In this document: positions 26,688 through 40,023 of the stretch, in pieces
Layout: each line of letters starts with the position of its first letter
How positions within the stretch are numbered: position 1 is the first letter of the stretch
Origin: Struthidea cinerea
Lineage: Eukaryota; Chordata; Aves; Passeriformes; Corcoracidae
DNA: 64,000 bases
Reading direction: 5' to 3'
Assembly: GCA_013397865.1 (NCBI GenBank)
Contig: VZTI01004617.1
Coordinates: 948,116-1,012,115 of the forward strand
The notes under the pieces: generated by a model
The model's input: the letters and a program-made list of their open reading frames with translations, nothing else
Told to the model about the DNA's origin: nothing
Database searches by the model: none
Position numbers and translations under genes: made by a program

Positions 26688-26963
26688 AAGAGAAGAGAAG
26701 AGAAGAGAAGAGAAGAGAAGAGAAGAGAAGAGAAGAGAAGAGAAGAGAAGAGAAGAGAAGAGAAGAGAAGAGAAGAGAAGAGAAGAGAAGAGAAGAGAAG
26801 AGAAGAGAAGAGAAGAGAAGAGAAGAGAAGAGAAGAGAAGAGAAGAGAAGAGAAGAGAAGAGAAGAGAAGAGAAGAGAAGAGAAGAGAAGAGAAGAGAAG
26901 AGAAGAGAAGAGAAGAGAAGAGAAGAGAAGAGAAGAGAAGAGGAGAGAAGAGGAGAGAAGAGG
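26688..26963 (+). repeat. (AGAAG)n pentamer microsatellite
   Basis: About 276 bp, roughly 55 units, nearly perfect, with a few AGGAG variants only at the right end. All bases on the plus strand are purines, which favours triplex (H-DNA) structure and slippage. An ambiguous base at 26687 marks the left edge, so the true length may differ. Long open frames across it (RREEK / SSLLF repeats) are artefacts of the repeat. Confidence 0.98.
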
Positions 26964-29187
26964 CAGAATCATGAAGGAGGTTTCCAGATACAGAGTGGGG
27001 TTTAATGCCCTCATTTTCCCCTTTAGGCAGGAACAAGTGCAATATGCAGATGTGAAATGTGCACGAAAAAGCAGATTTGAACTGGCAGATGAGCACTGTG
27101 CAGCCAAACATAAAATCTCATCACAGCTACAAGGTGAGACTCTGAACATCTGTACAGCACAACAGAGACAGTGGGAATATGGGTACAACAAAGCCTGGAA
27201 ATCCATGGGGACGAAGGAATTTGAAAGGTTTTCCCATTCCTTGAGGCAATAAGGGTAAAACTCCAGAACAGTTCAAAAAATTATTGTTAGCAGAAATAAG
27301 ACACTGGCACATTCAGGTGAGGGCAGATGGCAAATTCCATCGTGTTTGAGGGGAGGTGGGATAGAAGAAAGAAAACTGCCTCCTTCTTAAAGCTGGAGAA
27401 GTTTAACAGCTAGGGAGGAAAAAAACCTGGCAGATTAAGTAAAAAGCCTAGTTTTGATGTGCTCATTGGGAGCTCTGCAAGGCCAGGACCTTGTCAGAGC
27501 TGCCTTTCTTCTTTAAATATGTGAGGGGACAGCCACAGAATGAGGACGCTCAGATTTGCTGGGTCAGTTTTGTCTCTTGTTGTTTCTTCCATCATTTAAA
27601 GAAGCCACAATGCTCTTTGGTTCCTCATAACCAAGCCCCCTCTAAACAAGGCCCCCAGATTTGGAAGGGAGGAGGAGAAAAAAGTTCTAAATCTGAAGGA
27701 AATGGCATTTCTGAAAGAAAGGAGAAAGCCAAACTGCTTTCAGCGTCAGGCATTAGGAATGCCAAAGCATTTGGGACTGAACCTCAATTACAAGGTTTCA
27801 TAGAAATATGAATCACAGGAAAAGCTTCCATCAGGATCTCGGTGACATCGACATCCTGGGAGATGTATCCCTCAGAAAAGATCTCCTAAATGCAGCTGGA
27901 GTGAGATCAAGGAGACAAACTCTTTTCCTCCAGACTGGAGGAGCCACGCGCAGCGAGAGTCAAGGGCAAATATTAACCCAAGTTTGCTCCTTCTCAGGGC
28001 GGTTTAGCTTTTATCCCTGTCCACTGCCGGGCCTGCAACATCCAGCAGAGAAGTTTAGGAGTAGATAAAAGTGAGTAAATGGCCACTTCCCAGCCTCAAC
28101 GAGTCTGTAGGAGTGATCTAGGGTGTCACATTTCAGAGTTTTGCCAAATAAATACAAGCGGGTTAAGCACGGAGGGCTGACTGTGCCCGAGTCAGAACCA
28201 GGCGTTAACAGCTGAGCTCTTTCTGTTGTCAGAAGAGTCAGGGAACTTGCTGTAAACAAACAGCTTGAAAAAATGATTGATATCCAACTGATCCAGGGTT
28301 AAAAACATTCCTTTGTCTTCTTCATTATAGTTCTGGGGTGAAAAACCAAAAAATTTCTGAGTCAAAAAATTGCTGAGCCAAACCTTTGTCCATATTGAGT
28401 TTCCAAGAGCTCATCTGCCTCATGTCTATCAGATTTGCCACTGATTTAATGCAACAACCTCTATTTCATTCAAGAAAACAAGTGGCAGAAGCAGCCCCTC
28501 TACAGCTGTGAAACAATAAATAAAGGATCTCAAAGAGGAAAGCCTCTGCTTCAGTTCCGTCTGTGAAAATAACTTGGGATTGAATACCTACTGCATAATA
28601 ACTTGCTCCAGGGAAGAAATCCAAAACAAATAGATACAGGTGGGATGTTGTCCACAAGGTAAGCATTTAAAGTAATTCATTAATCTGGGGATCAGCCCAG
28701 ACATTGATTGTAAGTGGCACAGAAGAAACATTACGGAACAAAGGGAAATATGTGAGGAGTAATTCTGTGATGAGGAGCAGCCTTGAAAGCAGCTCACTGT
28801 GCCTCGGTGAAGCTGGAGGCTGACAGAAGTCAGTCCTCGCTGGGCAAACAGGCAACTTTTCACTTTAAAAACCCAAGATCCTCCACCGAGATAAGAAAAC
28901 AGTTTTCTTATTCCCCTTCCTGCGCGTTGAATGGTGTCTCTGAAGTGCTCCGAGTTCAGTGAGCTGCAGTTTATCTCCCCAAACACTGTGCAAATTTCTT
29001 TTTAAAACTCTCTCGGAAGTTTATTTGGTAAAACAGAAAATAGCAGCCACTTGTAGTACGACACAGGTATTTTTATCCTTGGTGGGAGACCTGTAAAGGT
29101 TGCTGAGCAAGACCTTGTTTTCACCGTGCACACTTCCTTATTTTGCTTTTTTTAAATTTATTTGTATATCCTCCAAAAGGACAAAGA

Positions 29188-29247
29188 ACTGTTGGACTTG
29201 ATGATCTTGGAGGTCTTTTCAAACCTTAATGATTCTGTGATTATATG
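29188..29247 (+). mobile_element. Very short CR1 3' tail
   Basis: About 60 bp: CTGTTGGACTTGATGATCTT, GGAGGTCTTTTCAAACC and AATGATTCTGTGATT. This matches only the extreme 3' end of CR1, a strongly 5'-truncated insertion. Confidence 0.8.
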
Positions 29248-31732
29248 CCTTAAATACAGATTAGGAATATTACAGCTGAATCAGGTAATTCTTCTCAAAT
29301 CCACCTTTTGCAGTGACTTTACAGAGTTTAGCCCAAAATACACCTTGGCGCTATTTGATTTTTTTACAATATCCTCACAAGCATTTCTGAATTTAAGTGA
29401 AGTTCCTCAAAAAGTGGCAAAACTTTCCACTCTTTTTAACAGGCCTCACAACCCCAAATCACATCAGAAGAAGCGCTGCATTCACGAAGAACTGGGGAAA
29501 GGGACTCTTGTGTTCAGGTGACGGAGTCAAACATTTCGCTGCGTTTGGAAATAAACTGATAGCGAGGCATCACATCACTCAACTCCTAAATGATAATGCA
29601 GGAAGAAAGTGTTTACAAACGACTCCTCCAGTTTTGAATCAGCAGCACCAGATGCACTAACCTGGCAGTGAACTCTGGTATTTAGGGGTAATTGCTTGGT
29701 GAAAAAAATCAAAGCATGTTTGCATCGATCGTGGGGGCCGTGTGGGGAACACAATTCATTTCAAGAGATAACAGCAGGAAGCTGCAAAGGAGAATTTTAG
29801 TCTGCTCCAGTGGAAAAAGAACAAATAACTACAAATAGTTGAGTAATGGAGGAAGAAATTTGCAAATGCCTTTATGATAAAATGTTGCAAATTAGTTCTT
29901 TCTACACTTACATTTGTAACGTCTGTTTAAATATTTTCTAATAGATACTGGTTTGACTGAAAACATTTATGAACCCTGAAGCTGAAAGAATGGTATTTAA
30001 TTTAAATACATTTTAAAAATGAGCTTTTTAACTTTCTGCTTTCTTTAAAAAGACTCAATAAGCCCAAATGTAAAATGAAGACCTTTTGAACTCAGTTACC
30101 AATCACACAGAAATGTCTGGGTTTGGCCAATATTCATCCTTTGGGGATTTATCTACAAATGTTGTCAATTAATGAGAAATATTAATTAATGCTTTCATAT
30201 TTCCCCCTCCTTATGGATGAGAGCATGGCAGACTCGCGAGATAAATGACTAAATTCACAATTATTTTATTAAGCATCATGATCTTTACTCATCTTGCTCT
30301 GAAACAGGTAAAGTCCTCAAGGTCCTTATACAGAAAACATTGCATAACCCTCTCAGTGACTGGAGAAAAACGCCTTTGAGCAGCAGGAACGGAGCCAAGG
30401 AGACAATTTATGGAATTACAGCAGCTTGACCTGAAATGACCGTGGACACATTGCTCCCACAAACTGGGAATAACTCCTAATTCCAAAGCCAGCCAGTGAG
30501 GTTCCCACAGTCCATCTCCCTGCTGCACAAACCAGCATGACAACCTCTGTCCCCTCACGCAGAGGGGTTCAGACCACCAGGAGGAAACTGGAGATTTGGG
30601 TGTCCTGGAAAGAAAACATTCCCAAACCTTGACCCAGCACCTCCCGCCCAGTCTCAGTGTGGGAGTGTTCACGCTTCTGATTCACAGCCAAACCACTGGC
30701 CCCAAATCCAGCTTTATTTCCAAATGCTGATTAGCCACTGAGCAATCTGAAATTGGGAGGCAAGGATTTCCTCTGGCTCGTGTTCCTCAGTTTGGCGTTT
30801 GCTGTTACTCTGCAGAAGAATTGCACATGATTTATCTTTTTTCCCCATCCTGAAGCCCTCTGATGTCAGCACCAACCAAGTGCTTCTCCAGGAGCTGGCT
30901 GGAACATTTCCCCACGTTGGCTTTCTGCTGTCACAGCTGATAACAATAATTTATATTCCCTAAAACATCCTTTCAGAGGCCTCAGCCACTTGCAGATGCT
31001 GAACCACCCATTAAGGCCACAGAAAGCAGGAACACTGACTCTCCAACTGAACCCCAATAAAGAAACAGCAGCACATCCTTTATTTGATGCAATTACCATA
31101 AATGTGTGTGGGGTTTCTCTCCCTAACAGTCTGAATGGTTTTGATTAAATGACATTTACTAACGAAGCACTTTCTCCCTGGATTGTGGCAGGTTTTCAGT
31201 GCTGCTACATCTGTGGAATGGTTTCAAGTTATTCTCTTAAGTAAACATAAGACTATAAAATGTAAACATAAACAGAACTGTTCTATAACAGTAAAAGCAT
31301 AATTTGAATAAACAGGGAAGCTAATGAAACGCCATTACATGTAAAGACTATCATCTCCCTCTATGTGCTAGGCACCGATCTTGCAACTGCAAATTCACAA
31401 GTAAAAGAATTCATTTGCCTTAATCTTTTGATTTTTATGTGAGTCACAAAAAAAAATTCGTTCCTACACATTAGCCAAAGCTACCTTGCAGTTTTGTAAC
31501 TGTTATTGCCTTTTCAGCCTTGACCCACCAACCGAGGGCTGATACAGGAAGAGAATCGTTTCTTTGTAAACTTCATCAGGACACTGGAAACGAGAAATCT
31601 CGAACCCAAACTGCAAAATTAGTTGAAAGGTAGCGGAATATTTTTAAGGTGTCACCTGGTTCTCCAGCACTGTCCAGCCTGTCATGGACAGGACAGTATT
31701 TACAAGAATGTAAAGCAATCAAGTAACAGCCA

Positions 31733-32018
31733 GAGAATCACTGGGTTGTTAAGGCTGGAAAGGATCACCAAATCCAACCATCAACCAGCAGCACCACCAC
31801 GTTCACCATTCTTCCCTCTCCTCAAGTGCCACCTCCACACATTTTCTGAACATTTCCAGCGGTGGTGACTCCACCACATCCCCACGCAGCCCATTCCAAT
31901 GCTTGACAACTCCTTCCATGAAAATATCTTCCATTAATATCTAAACTACACCTTCCCTGGCACAACTTGAAGGCATTTCCTTTCATCCAGTCACTTATTA
32001 CCCGCAAGAAGAGGCTTA
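31733..32018 (-). mobile_element. CR1 fragment, diverged
   Basis: It starts GAGAATCACTGGGTTGTTAA, GGCTGGAAAGGATCACC and continues to GTGGTGACTCCACCACATCC, CAGCCCATTCCAATGC and CTGGCACAACTTGAAGGC. This is an antisense CR1 3' region with substantial divergence, so an older copy than those near MLYCD. Confidence 0.87.
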
Positions 32019-33067
32019 TGTGCCTTACTCGTAAAAATTTTAGCCAGGCGTACATAATTTTTAAAATAAGTAATCATTTAGATTTCATTATGCATTTGGA
32101 TCAATACTCACGTGGATTTGAGTGCAACAGTTCCATCGGCCCGTCCTTTAACACGTAAAGATCAAGTTTCCTGTTGAGTCAAGATTACTTTTCAACCTTC
32201 CTCTGTTAATAAATAAAAATTCAGTGTTCTCTATTATATATTTAAGCCTTTGGTTTAAGTTGTCAGTTACAAGCAGATTGGAAAAGTGACACCTACAAAC
32301 CCATAGAGGGTTATAAATTTTCTCTCTAATAATTCTGCTTCTTCAAGGTATTGATGCTTCTGTTTATATTCTCCTAGACGGAAAATATGAAACCACACAG
32401 TGTAAGGAAAGTGCATGTGAATGTTCTCCTTACATTTCCTTACAAGAAACTATAACCACGTGGAAAGAGAGAGCATCAGAAGAAGAAGACATCTCACTCT
32501 GTTATGAAACTTCCAGGATTCTGTGTCACCACGTTTCGATTCTGCTTACAAAGCAGAGTGGTAGAAATCCACTGTTATGGGGACATTTGGGACTGTTTGG
32601 GGGAGAAGAAAAAAAGGCATAAACCTGCTACTTCCAGTCAGGGAAAGCAATTTAAATCCGTGGAAATAATGAGATATGGAGCACTAAATATAACTGTTCC
32701 TATTGTTTTGATAGCTTTTATCACAGTGATAAATTTGCAGAGAGGTAAGCGTGCTCAAACGGGGTTTTTAAGTGTAACTGTGATTGTCAATTAAAGAAGA
32801 GATTATATTGTCAACAAAAGACAAGTGAATGCTTTAAGTGGCAGTTTGCATATGTTTACCTCGAGTGCTGAAGGATCCGAGGCTGGATTCTCCTCATTTG
32901 GGTGCTTTACTGTTCAACCAGAATGTAAATTCTAACATGTACTTACCACTGCTTTTGCTGCTCTTTCCCTCGCTTCAGTCTCGGAGTCAGAACCGTTCCC
33001 TGCTCATCCCTTTGCTTCCTTTTTTACCGTTTGGAGAATTCCACTCCCCCTTTAAGCACAGACATAC

Positions 33068-33086
33068 AAACACACACACACACACG
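33068..33086 (+). repeat. (CA)n microsatellite
   Basis: About nine uninterrupted CA dinucleotides. A second, shorter CA run occurs at about 47980-47994. Confidence 0.9.
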
Positions 33087-34074
33087 TAAGAAAAACCTCG
33101 GGAAAGGAAAATGTGTTGTGCTGCCTGAAGGCATCCATCACACAAACCCCGTAAAACCTATTGCTCTAAAAAGCAATAAATGCAGCTTTGTTTTACAAAG
33201 TAACAGCGGAGAAAAAACAGGAACCATAAAAAAAGTGGAGTCTTTGGTACCTTGTTGCCTTTGCAGCCCTGGTGCTTTAAGACAAATTTAAAGACACTGC
33301 TTTATTACTGAATTCTCAAACATGAAATGTTTGCTGTGTAAAACAGGGAAAGGTCCTTAACCTGATGAAAAACAGAACAAATCAAGGCAGGAATGACCAC
33401 CTGCTCCCCGAGACACAAAAATCTTCCCAATGCAAAGAGCTTTTGCAGAAGTTAAAGTGCTGACAGGCAGCGCTGCGCTGGAAATCCAAGTTCCTCAGCT
33501 CAGCCGCCGGGATTTTGGGAGGCAGAGCCAGAATCTGCACTCGCAGTGAGGTTCGGGCACCCAGCCACAGCCCCATGGGCTCGCAGGGCTACTCAGGAGC
33601 CATAAAAATCCTGCTGACAGAGCAGAAGAGCATTTGAGCACTGATCCCAAGGAGTGGCTTCTGCAGGGAGGAGACAGATTTGGGGGCAGCCACTTCTTCA
33701 GGCAGGGAGAGAGCAGAATTCCTGCCCTTGGGACCTGCTCTGTCTCCTCAAGACAGGCTACGGAGAAAGCACAAACTCATCAAGCTGAGCAGAAGCTCAA
33801 AACTGTTCCTCTTCTCTCTCTTTTGGTTAGAGAGGTTTTCCTGACGTCAGGAGGCTTCCATTCCAAGGAAGACACCGGCCTCAATGTATCTGTCAAAGGA
33901 GTAACTTCATTTTTGAAGAGTTCTGAATATTTGTTCAGAGGAAAAGCTGTGGCCAAGGCAATATCAGCTCTTGGACTTCCCACTGGCTGGGAAGCACGGA
34001 AATCTGTGAGAGGGGTAGCTCTGTTTTCCATATGAATACAATTACTGTAACAGTTGTTTCTCTCTCTTTTTTTT

Positions 34075-34129
34075 NNNNNNNNNNNNNNNNNNNNNNNNNN
34101 NNNNNNNNNNNNNNNNNNNNNNNNNNNNN
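34075..34129. other. Assembly gap (55 N) in a poly-T tract
   Basis: The gap is bounded by T8 on the left and by G followed by T17 on the right. The real sequence is probably a longer homopolymer or simple repeat. Its true length is unknown. Confidence 0.97.
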
Positions 34130-37100
34130 GTTTTTTTTTTTTTTTTTGCTGGCTTAATGCCACCATTTCTACCCATTATATCTTCTTCTGTTGTGAGATT
34201 ACCACCCTCCGGGGAGACAAATTATAACTCTCTTGCTCTGGTACTAAAACACTTTATGTAAATTGAATACAAGGCAGCTTTTTTTATAAGGTATAGCACT
34301 TTCTACAAAATTAGCGCAATCATGAGGCAAAGCCTTTCATAACTCACTTGGCTTCACTTCCCTGGCTCTCTCAGGAATATTCTTATTTTTATTTCTTTTT
34401 TAAACTCTATGCCCATTGAGGCAACTGCTCTCAAACCTCTAAGCCCTTCTGGAGAAAGGTCTTGTGAATGCTGCAAATTCTGCTAAAGGGGGATGGTTTA
34501 TGGCCACCAAATCCACACCTCCATAGGAAAATTAACTGTATCTGCATTTCCAGTACCTGCTCCTCTGAATTTTAAAGCCTCATGACGCTCGAGCTGGCAG
34601 TGGAGATGTGATTTTACGACTGCATAAGATCTGTCTTCAGAAAATTTCACTTTTCCCAGTAGAGGTCAGCTGAGCTTCACCTGGCAAACCTTGTCCTTTA
34701 CTGACATGGACTCAACACCTTGCTCTTCCCTGTACCAGGAGCAGTTCCTGCCCTGAATCCCAGCAGCCCATCCATGGGATGATTCTGTTCAAAGGAGCTC
34801 ACTCGGCCGTGGTTTTCTCCTGGAAGTCTCGAACTGGAGATTGTTCTTTTTGCACAGCCATGACGAGGCTGAATGAACAGTCAGTGATCAGATGGGAGCC
34901 ATCAGTTCCTGTTTCTCCACCACTCCCATCAGCACAGTGTGCTTCGCTACCCAGAGGCAGTTCTCCTTCCGTGGGATGTCATTGCAGCCGAACGCTGAGG
35001 AAATGCACATTTATTATTTTTTATCCCAAGTGCACATTAGAAATGATAATATTGGCAATCCCAGGGATGCCCAGAGTGGCTGCTGACTCTTGCAGTGCAG
35101 GTCAGTGGCATTTTCACCTGATCTTCCCTGTCTTTTTTTTTGTTTTTAATTAAGTGCAAAATAATTTATAAAACAAAGAACTTCATGGCAAAGAAGACAT
35201 GTGAAGTAAAAAGGACTTTTTACCAGCATTCTCTCTGCTCTGTTTAGTGTCACAAAACCCAAGGAGGCCTAATCTGAAGAAGTCATCCTGATGAGACTCT
35301 ATCAATGCACGTTCTCTTTTAGGATCTGCAACCAAACCCAGATTTAAAGTAAACCTGGAAGCCTTAGAGACACTTTGGGGCTCCATATTCTTGGTCACCT
35401 TACAGCTCTTCCCTTGCTGGTGAGATTGACTCTGCGTTAATGGCAAGGATCACAGCAAGTGCAGGCAGAGAGGCTCTGGCAGCCACAGCTGAAAAGGGCA
35501 CAGGGGAATTCTGACCTCCCCTAGCCTGGCTTTCCTTCACAATGCTCCCTATCCTATTGTTGCATGCACTTAATTCATCCAGACACACTAAATGTTCACT
35601 GGCAAGCACTGGGGCAAACCTGGCAATCTGTGTCTAGAGGCTTAACCTGATGGCACAGAGAGATATGAGCTCATCCCCTTTATTAGGGCAAGAACAAGAC
35701 ATTGTGCAGAGAGCTTAAAAATCAAAATATACGGCTTAGTGCTAGTTTAGGGCGCAGTGATTAAGCACTTAAGTACATGGTATTAAACATCAGGATAAAA
35801 CACTCAGCCTTGAGGTTTTGAACTGAGAAAGCGTCCAAAATGGAGATAAAAGAGAAAAGACAGGAAAAGCAATGGCTTTCAGACACTGATGTCACATGGA
35901 CTTTTTGAATGTTCTTTATCTCCCACCTCTGTTATTCCAGCCACCCTCTACATCTTTCCAGTGGTCCTGCACACCTTGCTTTAGCCTCTCAGCTTTATTC
36001 TGTTTGGAAATATCTCAGCTATCTCCTGATGGACTTTTGTTTTTATGTTTTTCCTTTGCACCCACTCAAGATGTAAATTTTACCCCAAAACACCACAAAC
36101 TCCTGAGGAGCCTCTAGGACAGTGCAAGATATTCTGGTTTTCAGCCCCACTCAAAGGCAACAAAAACACTTATCGTGAAACGAATTTTCATCCCAAATCT
36201 CCTCTAAATTTGCCACTCAGAGTTCCCTATAAAACTGGCACGTTGGGCATTTTAAGTCAAGTGAAACCCTGGATTTCAGTACTGTGTTTTTAAAAGACGT
36301 AGTATCAAAATTAACGCACTTAAAAAAAAAACCTCCACAAGATCTCCTTGACATTTCTCTTTGACATGTCTTGAAATCACTCATTTTGACTTCTCTTTCA
36401 CAACTCCATTTTCCTGAAGTTGGTATGGACTCGTGGGAAGTTTCTATTCTGGCAAAACTGGGTTTTTGTTTTGTGAGAAAATGTTCTTGGAAAGGTTTCA
36501 GGTACTGATAATTGCACAGTACTTGCCACTTCTTTCTTCTTCCGCCCTCCAGGTCCCTGTTTGGATTCCCAGCCCCAAAGCTCGCTTGCTTTTGTGACTG
36601 AATAACCCCAAACCTCACTGAGGATCCCGAAACCCATGCTGGATAAATAAATGCCCATTTAATATTAGTAAATGGCCAATGAGAAGGGCATGAAACCAGC
36701 TCAAAAGTGATGATTTTAGTGGAGTTTACATTAAAAGGCCCTACAGAAAACCAGATTATGGGGATAGGAAAACAGGCATTATGCAAATCTAGAGCACTTC
36801 TTTTCCCAAAGTAACATCTGAAATAAAACTGCTTGAAGGGACACATCCATCCATAATTTTGCTGAAACGCTGCACCCCCAGCTTCATCCTTTTATTTCAA
36901 ATAAAAGTGATTAAAGTTGGTGCTTATTCAAGCTTAAATATTTCAGTGTTTGAGGCATTTAAATTTTTTAAAAGTACTTAAGTAGAAGTATTAGTTTTAA
37001 AAACTGCCACCCGAGTTCTGAGTTTTCACATCCCTAGAAGAATAACCTATAGAAAATACGCTGTATTTGTTCCATGCTGTTGATAAATATCATAAATACA

Positions 37101-38727
37101 ATTGGCAAGGGAGCTGGCCTTCTGCTTTAAGGGAATAATATCACAGGATTACAACACGAATAAACAAAAAGCCAGAGGTTGTCTGCTCCGTTGTCTCTTC
37201 TGCAAACACAACATTTTTCCTTTTATAAATCAACAGTTCGTCTTAATCTAATAGAGAAATGCCTATGGATAAATGTGTTTATCACATCCCATAAATACCA
37301 CGTTGCCTGCGATGGACTGCACTGTCTCTGAACTCCCAAATGCCAACGCGCAATAAATAGCAAAAATTGTTACAGGAATTAACGCCTGTCACAGCCAGAA
37401 GGATTTTACACCAGATTTCTATTTTTCAGAAGGTTTCTTTCATGCAATTGTGCAGAGAAGCTTCTTATTTTACATTGTTGTAAGAAGCTCTTAGCTGGAG
37501 GAGTCATGTCTTCCCCCAGATACGACATTAACGGGGTTAAAATTCCCGTGTAACTGCAGAAAGCAGCTTTGCGAGGCTGCTGAGCCCACAGAGAGCAAAA
37601 ACCCCAAACCATGGCGCAACAGGGAACGTGCCAGTCCCAGTAAGAGTCACAGCAGTATCTTCACAGCCCTCTGACTTCACTGCTCTGAAGCCAGTGCCTT
37701 GATGAGCAAAATCTCTGACCTGCCCTGGGATCAGGGTGAAAAGCCTTCAGCAGTTTGTGCTGCTGCAGCCACGGGGTGTTGCTTTCTAGGACTTCGGCAT
37801 CATTAATCATCCCATGCCACCTACAAAAGCAACAGGAAAATCCACCCAGGATCTCTCTCAGCTTTTACTTCCAGTGTTTTTCAATATCCCACGGTCTCTG
37901 CACTGCTGGTTTGTGACTCCAGATGCAACGCCAATACAAACTCATTTTAGGATAATGTTGTAGTACCACATATTCAGAGTTCTTTCAGAGCATTTGGGTT
38001 TCCTCTCACCCAGCACAGGCTGCAGAATGTCCAAACCTCTTTCACTCACCTGTGTGCACCTAACACACAGTCTGAATGACTGATGGTGATTTCAAATTAA
38101 CTTCCACAGGTCTTTCATCTCTGAAAGGGCCCTTGGCCTCTTTTCTCTTTGCTCTCTTTGGACAGGGATGAAGAAGGAATCTTCTGTTTCTTCTTTGATT
38201 GGCCTTGAGCTGGAACAATTTTAGGTTTTGACAAGAAAGGGGAAGAAAAAAATGCCCTTTCAAGTAATAATTTTCTACTTCATAAGGATCAAATTCTTAA
38301 GATTCCTGCCTTAAAAGAGAGGAACACCACAGGAAAGAACTGAGGTAATGAACATTTCTGTCACTCACCTCACAAACTCATTTTTCTTCTACATTTTATT
38401 AGAAGTTGCCTTGCTCTCCTCCTTAAACACAAATGACAGATTATATTAGATGCATAAATTATATGGATTATATTTCTGTCACCAGCAAATTAGCTGTTAA
38501 ATTTAGTTTGCATGCTGCTATTGACAGGTCTCTGATTTAAGAACATTTTTTCTTTTAGCAACTTTTTTTCATCTTTTCTTCTTTTCTCTTTTGTCAAATT
38601 CTCCATCACAGTTTGGAAGAACCCAGCAGAAGTTTCTAATGTATGTCACAGAGTTACAAGGACACAGAGGCTGGGTTTCTCTTAGAAAGATTGGGAAATG
38701 AAGGCTTGTGAGAAAATATTTAAGCCC

Positions 38728-38891
38728 AGAGAATTTGTGGACTCCCCATCCCTGGAAGTGTCCAAGGCCAGGTTGGACGGGGCTTGGAGCAGCCTGGGAT
38801 AGTGGAAGGTGTCCCAGGGCAGAGGGCTGGAAAGAAGTGATCTTTAAGGTCCCTTCTATCCAAACCACTTTGTGATTCTAGGATTCTATAA
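38728..38891 (+). mobile_element. CR1 fragment
   Basis: It contains CCCCATCCCTGGAAGTGTCC, AAGGCCAGGTTGGACGGGGC, TTGGAGCAGCCTGGGATAGT and ends GTGATTCTAGGATTCTATAA, the sense CR1 3' end with its short terminal repeats. Confidence 0.92.
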
Positions 38892-39360
38892 AGTAAATAA
38901 ATATGGCATAACCATGCTGGCCAATAGATGCAGCTCTCAGTGCAGTTCCGTGTTTTAGGACACTTATTTTCTTACTTTTTCTCCAAAATTTTTCTAACCC
39001 TAAGGAGTGTTTCTGTCCCAAGTGGGAACCAGACACCTGATACATCTGAAGACTTGTTGAGGTTTAAGCTTTGCTGTTGGCTCCTCAATTCGATTTTGTT
39101 TCCAGCCCTCAGGGAACAAACCCTCTGCTAAGAAACCATTTCTGCAGATCACGGGCAGCTGAAAAGCTGAAGCACAGTTCATCCAAGCTCCAAAGTTCTG
39201 CCATGTAAGGTGCAAGTCCCGCCTGCTTCAGGTCTGATCCAGAGGGATTTTTACTGGCGCTTGGACTTGCAGAGCCAACACATCCGTAGCCATTACCGCC
39301 CACGGTCAAATGTCACAAACGCTGCTCATATTTGTGTGATTTGTGTAACTCCTTTCAATT

Positions 39361-40023
39361 TGTGGTGGTTCGTTGACACTTTCTGTGCCTTAATTAATGC
39401 CTCCCCAGATGGGGGAGAGTTTTAGCGTCTTTGCCAGGAATTCAGGAGACGAACGGGAACTTCAACAGTCTCTGCTCTCAGATAGTTGTTTATTGAGTCT
39501 TATCAGAGAAATAGAGTCACTGAAGTGACCCAGACACAGCACAGAGCAGAGAATGCAGGAGAAGCCCGCATTATCAAGTTTGGACAGTCTTCTTAAAGGT
39601 AAATTTTCCAACAAAAACGTAAAACGAAAGATATTTTCACTTTTCCACCAATGTTCCATAGCTCACTTTGTCATGTAGACAGGAACTGTGGAATTCTTTA
39701 TCCAATCACCTTAAACTACTTCTACTGCAGAATATGGAGTAATAGAAGAAGAAACAAAAGGCCTGGAGAACAACAACAATCCTCCATTTTGAAGTTTTTT
39801 ACCTTTTATCTATTTACTATATTAACAAACCCAAAGACCCTAAATTTTCACCTTGTGACAATCTCACATAACATTCTATCACCTCGTTCACACCAGTGGA
39901 GATTCCAACTCTTCCCAAAGGGTAGGTAGTTTTCTCCATGGACGAAGGTCAAAGACAGTGTTGTCCAGGGGGGTAGAATCCTTCAAAACAGGCAGAGAGA
40001 TATTCTCTGCATTCTGGATTCCA
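39361..40023 (-). mobile_element. Probable solo LTR (ERV, unassigned family)
   Basis: This 663-bp segment reads on the minus strand from TGGAATCCAG to ACGAACCACCACA, with an AATAAA at 39489-39494 preceded by a TCTGATAAGACTC-type context. The flanks are TCAATT (39355-39360) and ACAATT (40024-40029), a 5-of-6 match that could be a decayed duplication. An alternative left boundary on the element strand is TGTGAACGAGG, ending at 39892 on the plus strand, which has no matching flank. The LTR call rests on ends, poly(A) signal and length rather than a family match, so the boundaries are provisional. Confidence 0.55.

Larger units (their letters stand above)
26964..38727. other. Intergenic, no gene recognised
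   Basis: Contains only the CR1 fragments at 29.2 and 31.7 kb, a CA repeat and the poly-T gap. The 209-codon minus-strand frame at 36217-36846 has no domain I recognise and a composition typical of chance translation. Confidence 0.55.

Noticed and set aside
26640..27252. Open frames of 146-189 codons through the AGAAG repeat
   Set aside because: Produced by the pentamer repeat, which lacks stops in several frames; no unique conserved sequence.
36217..36846. 209-codon minus-strand open frame
   Set aside because: No recognisable domain, AT-rich intergenic surroundings, and no splice or promoter context.
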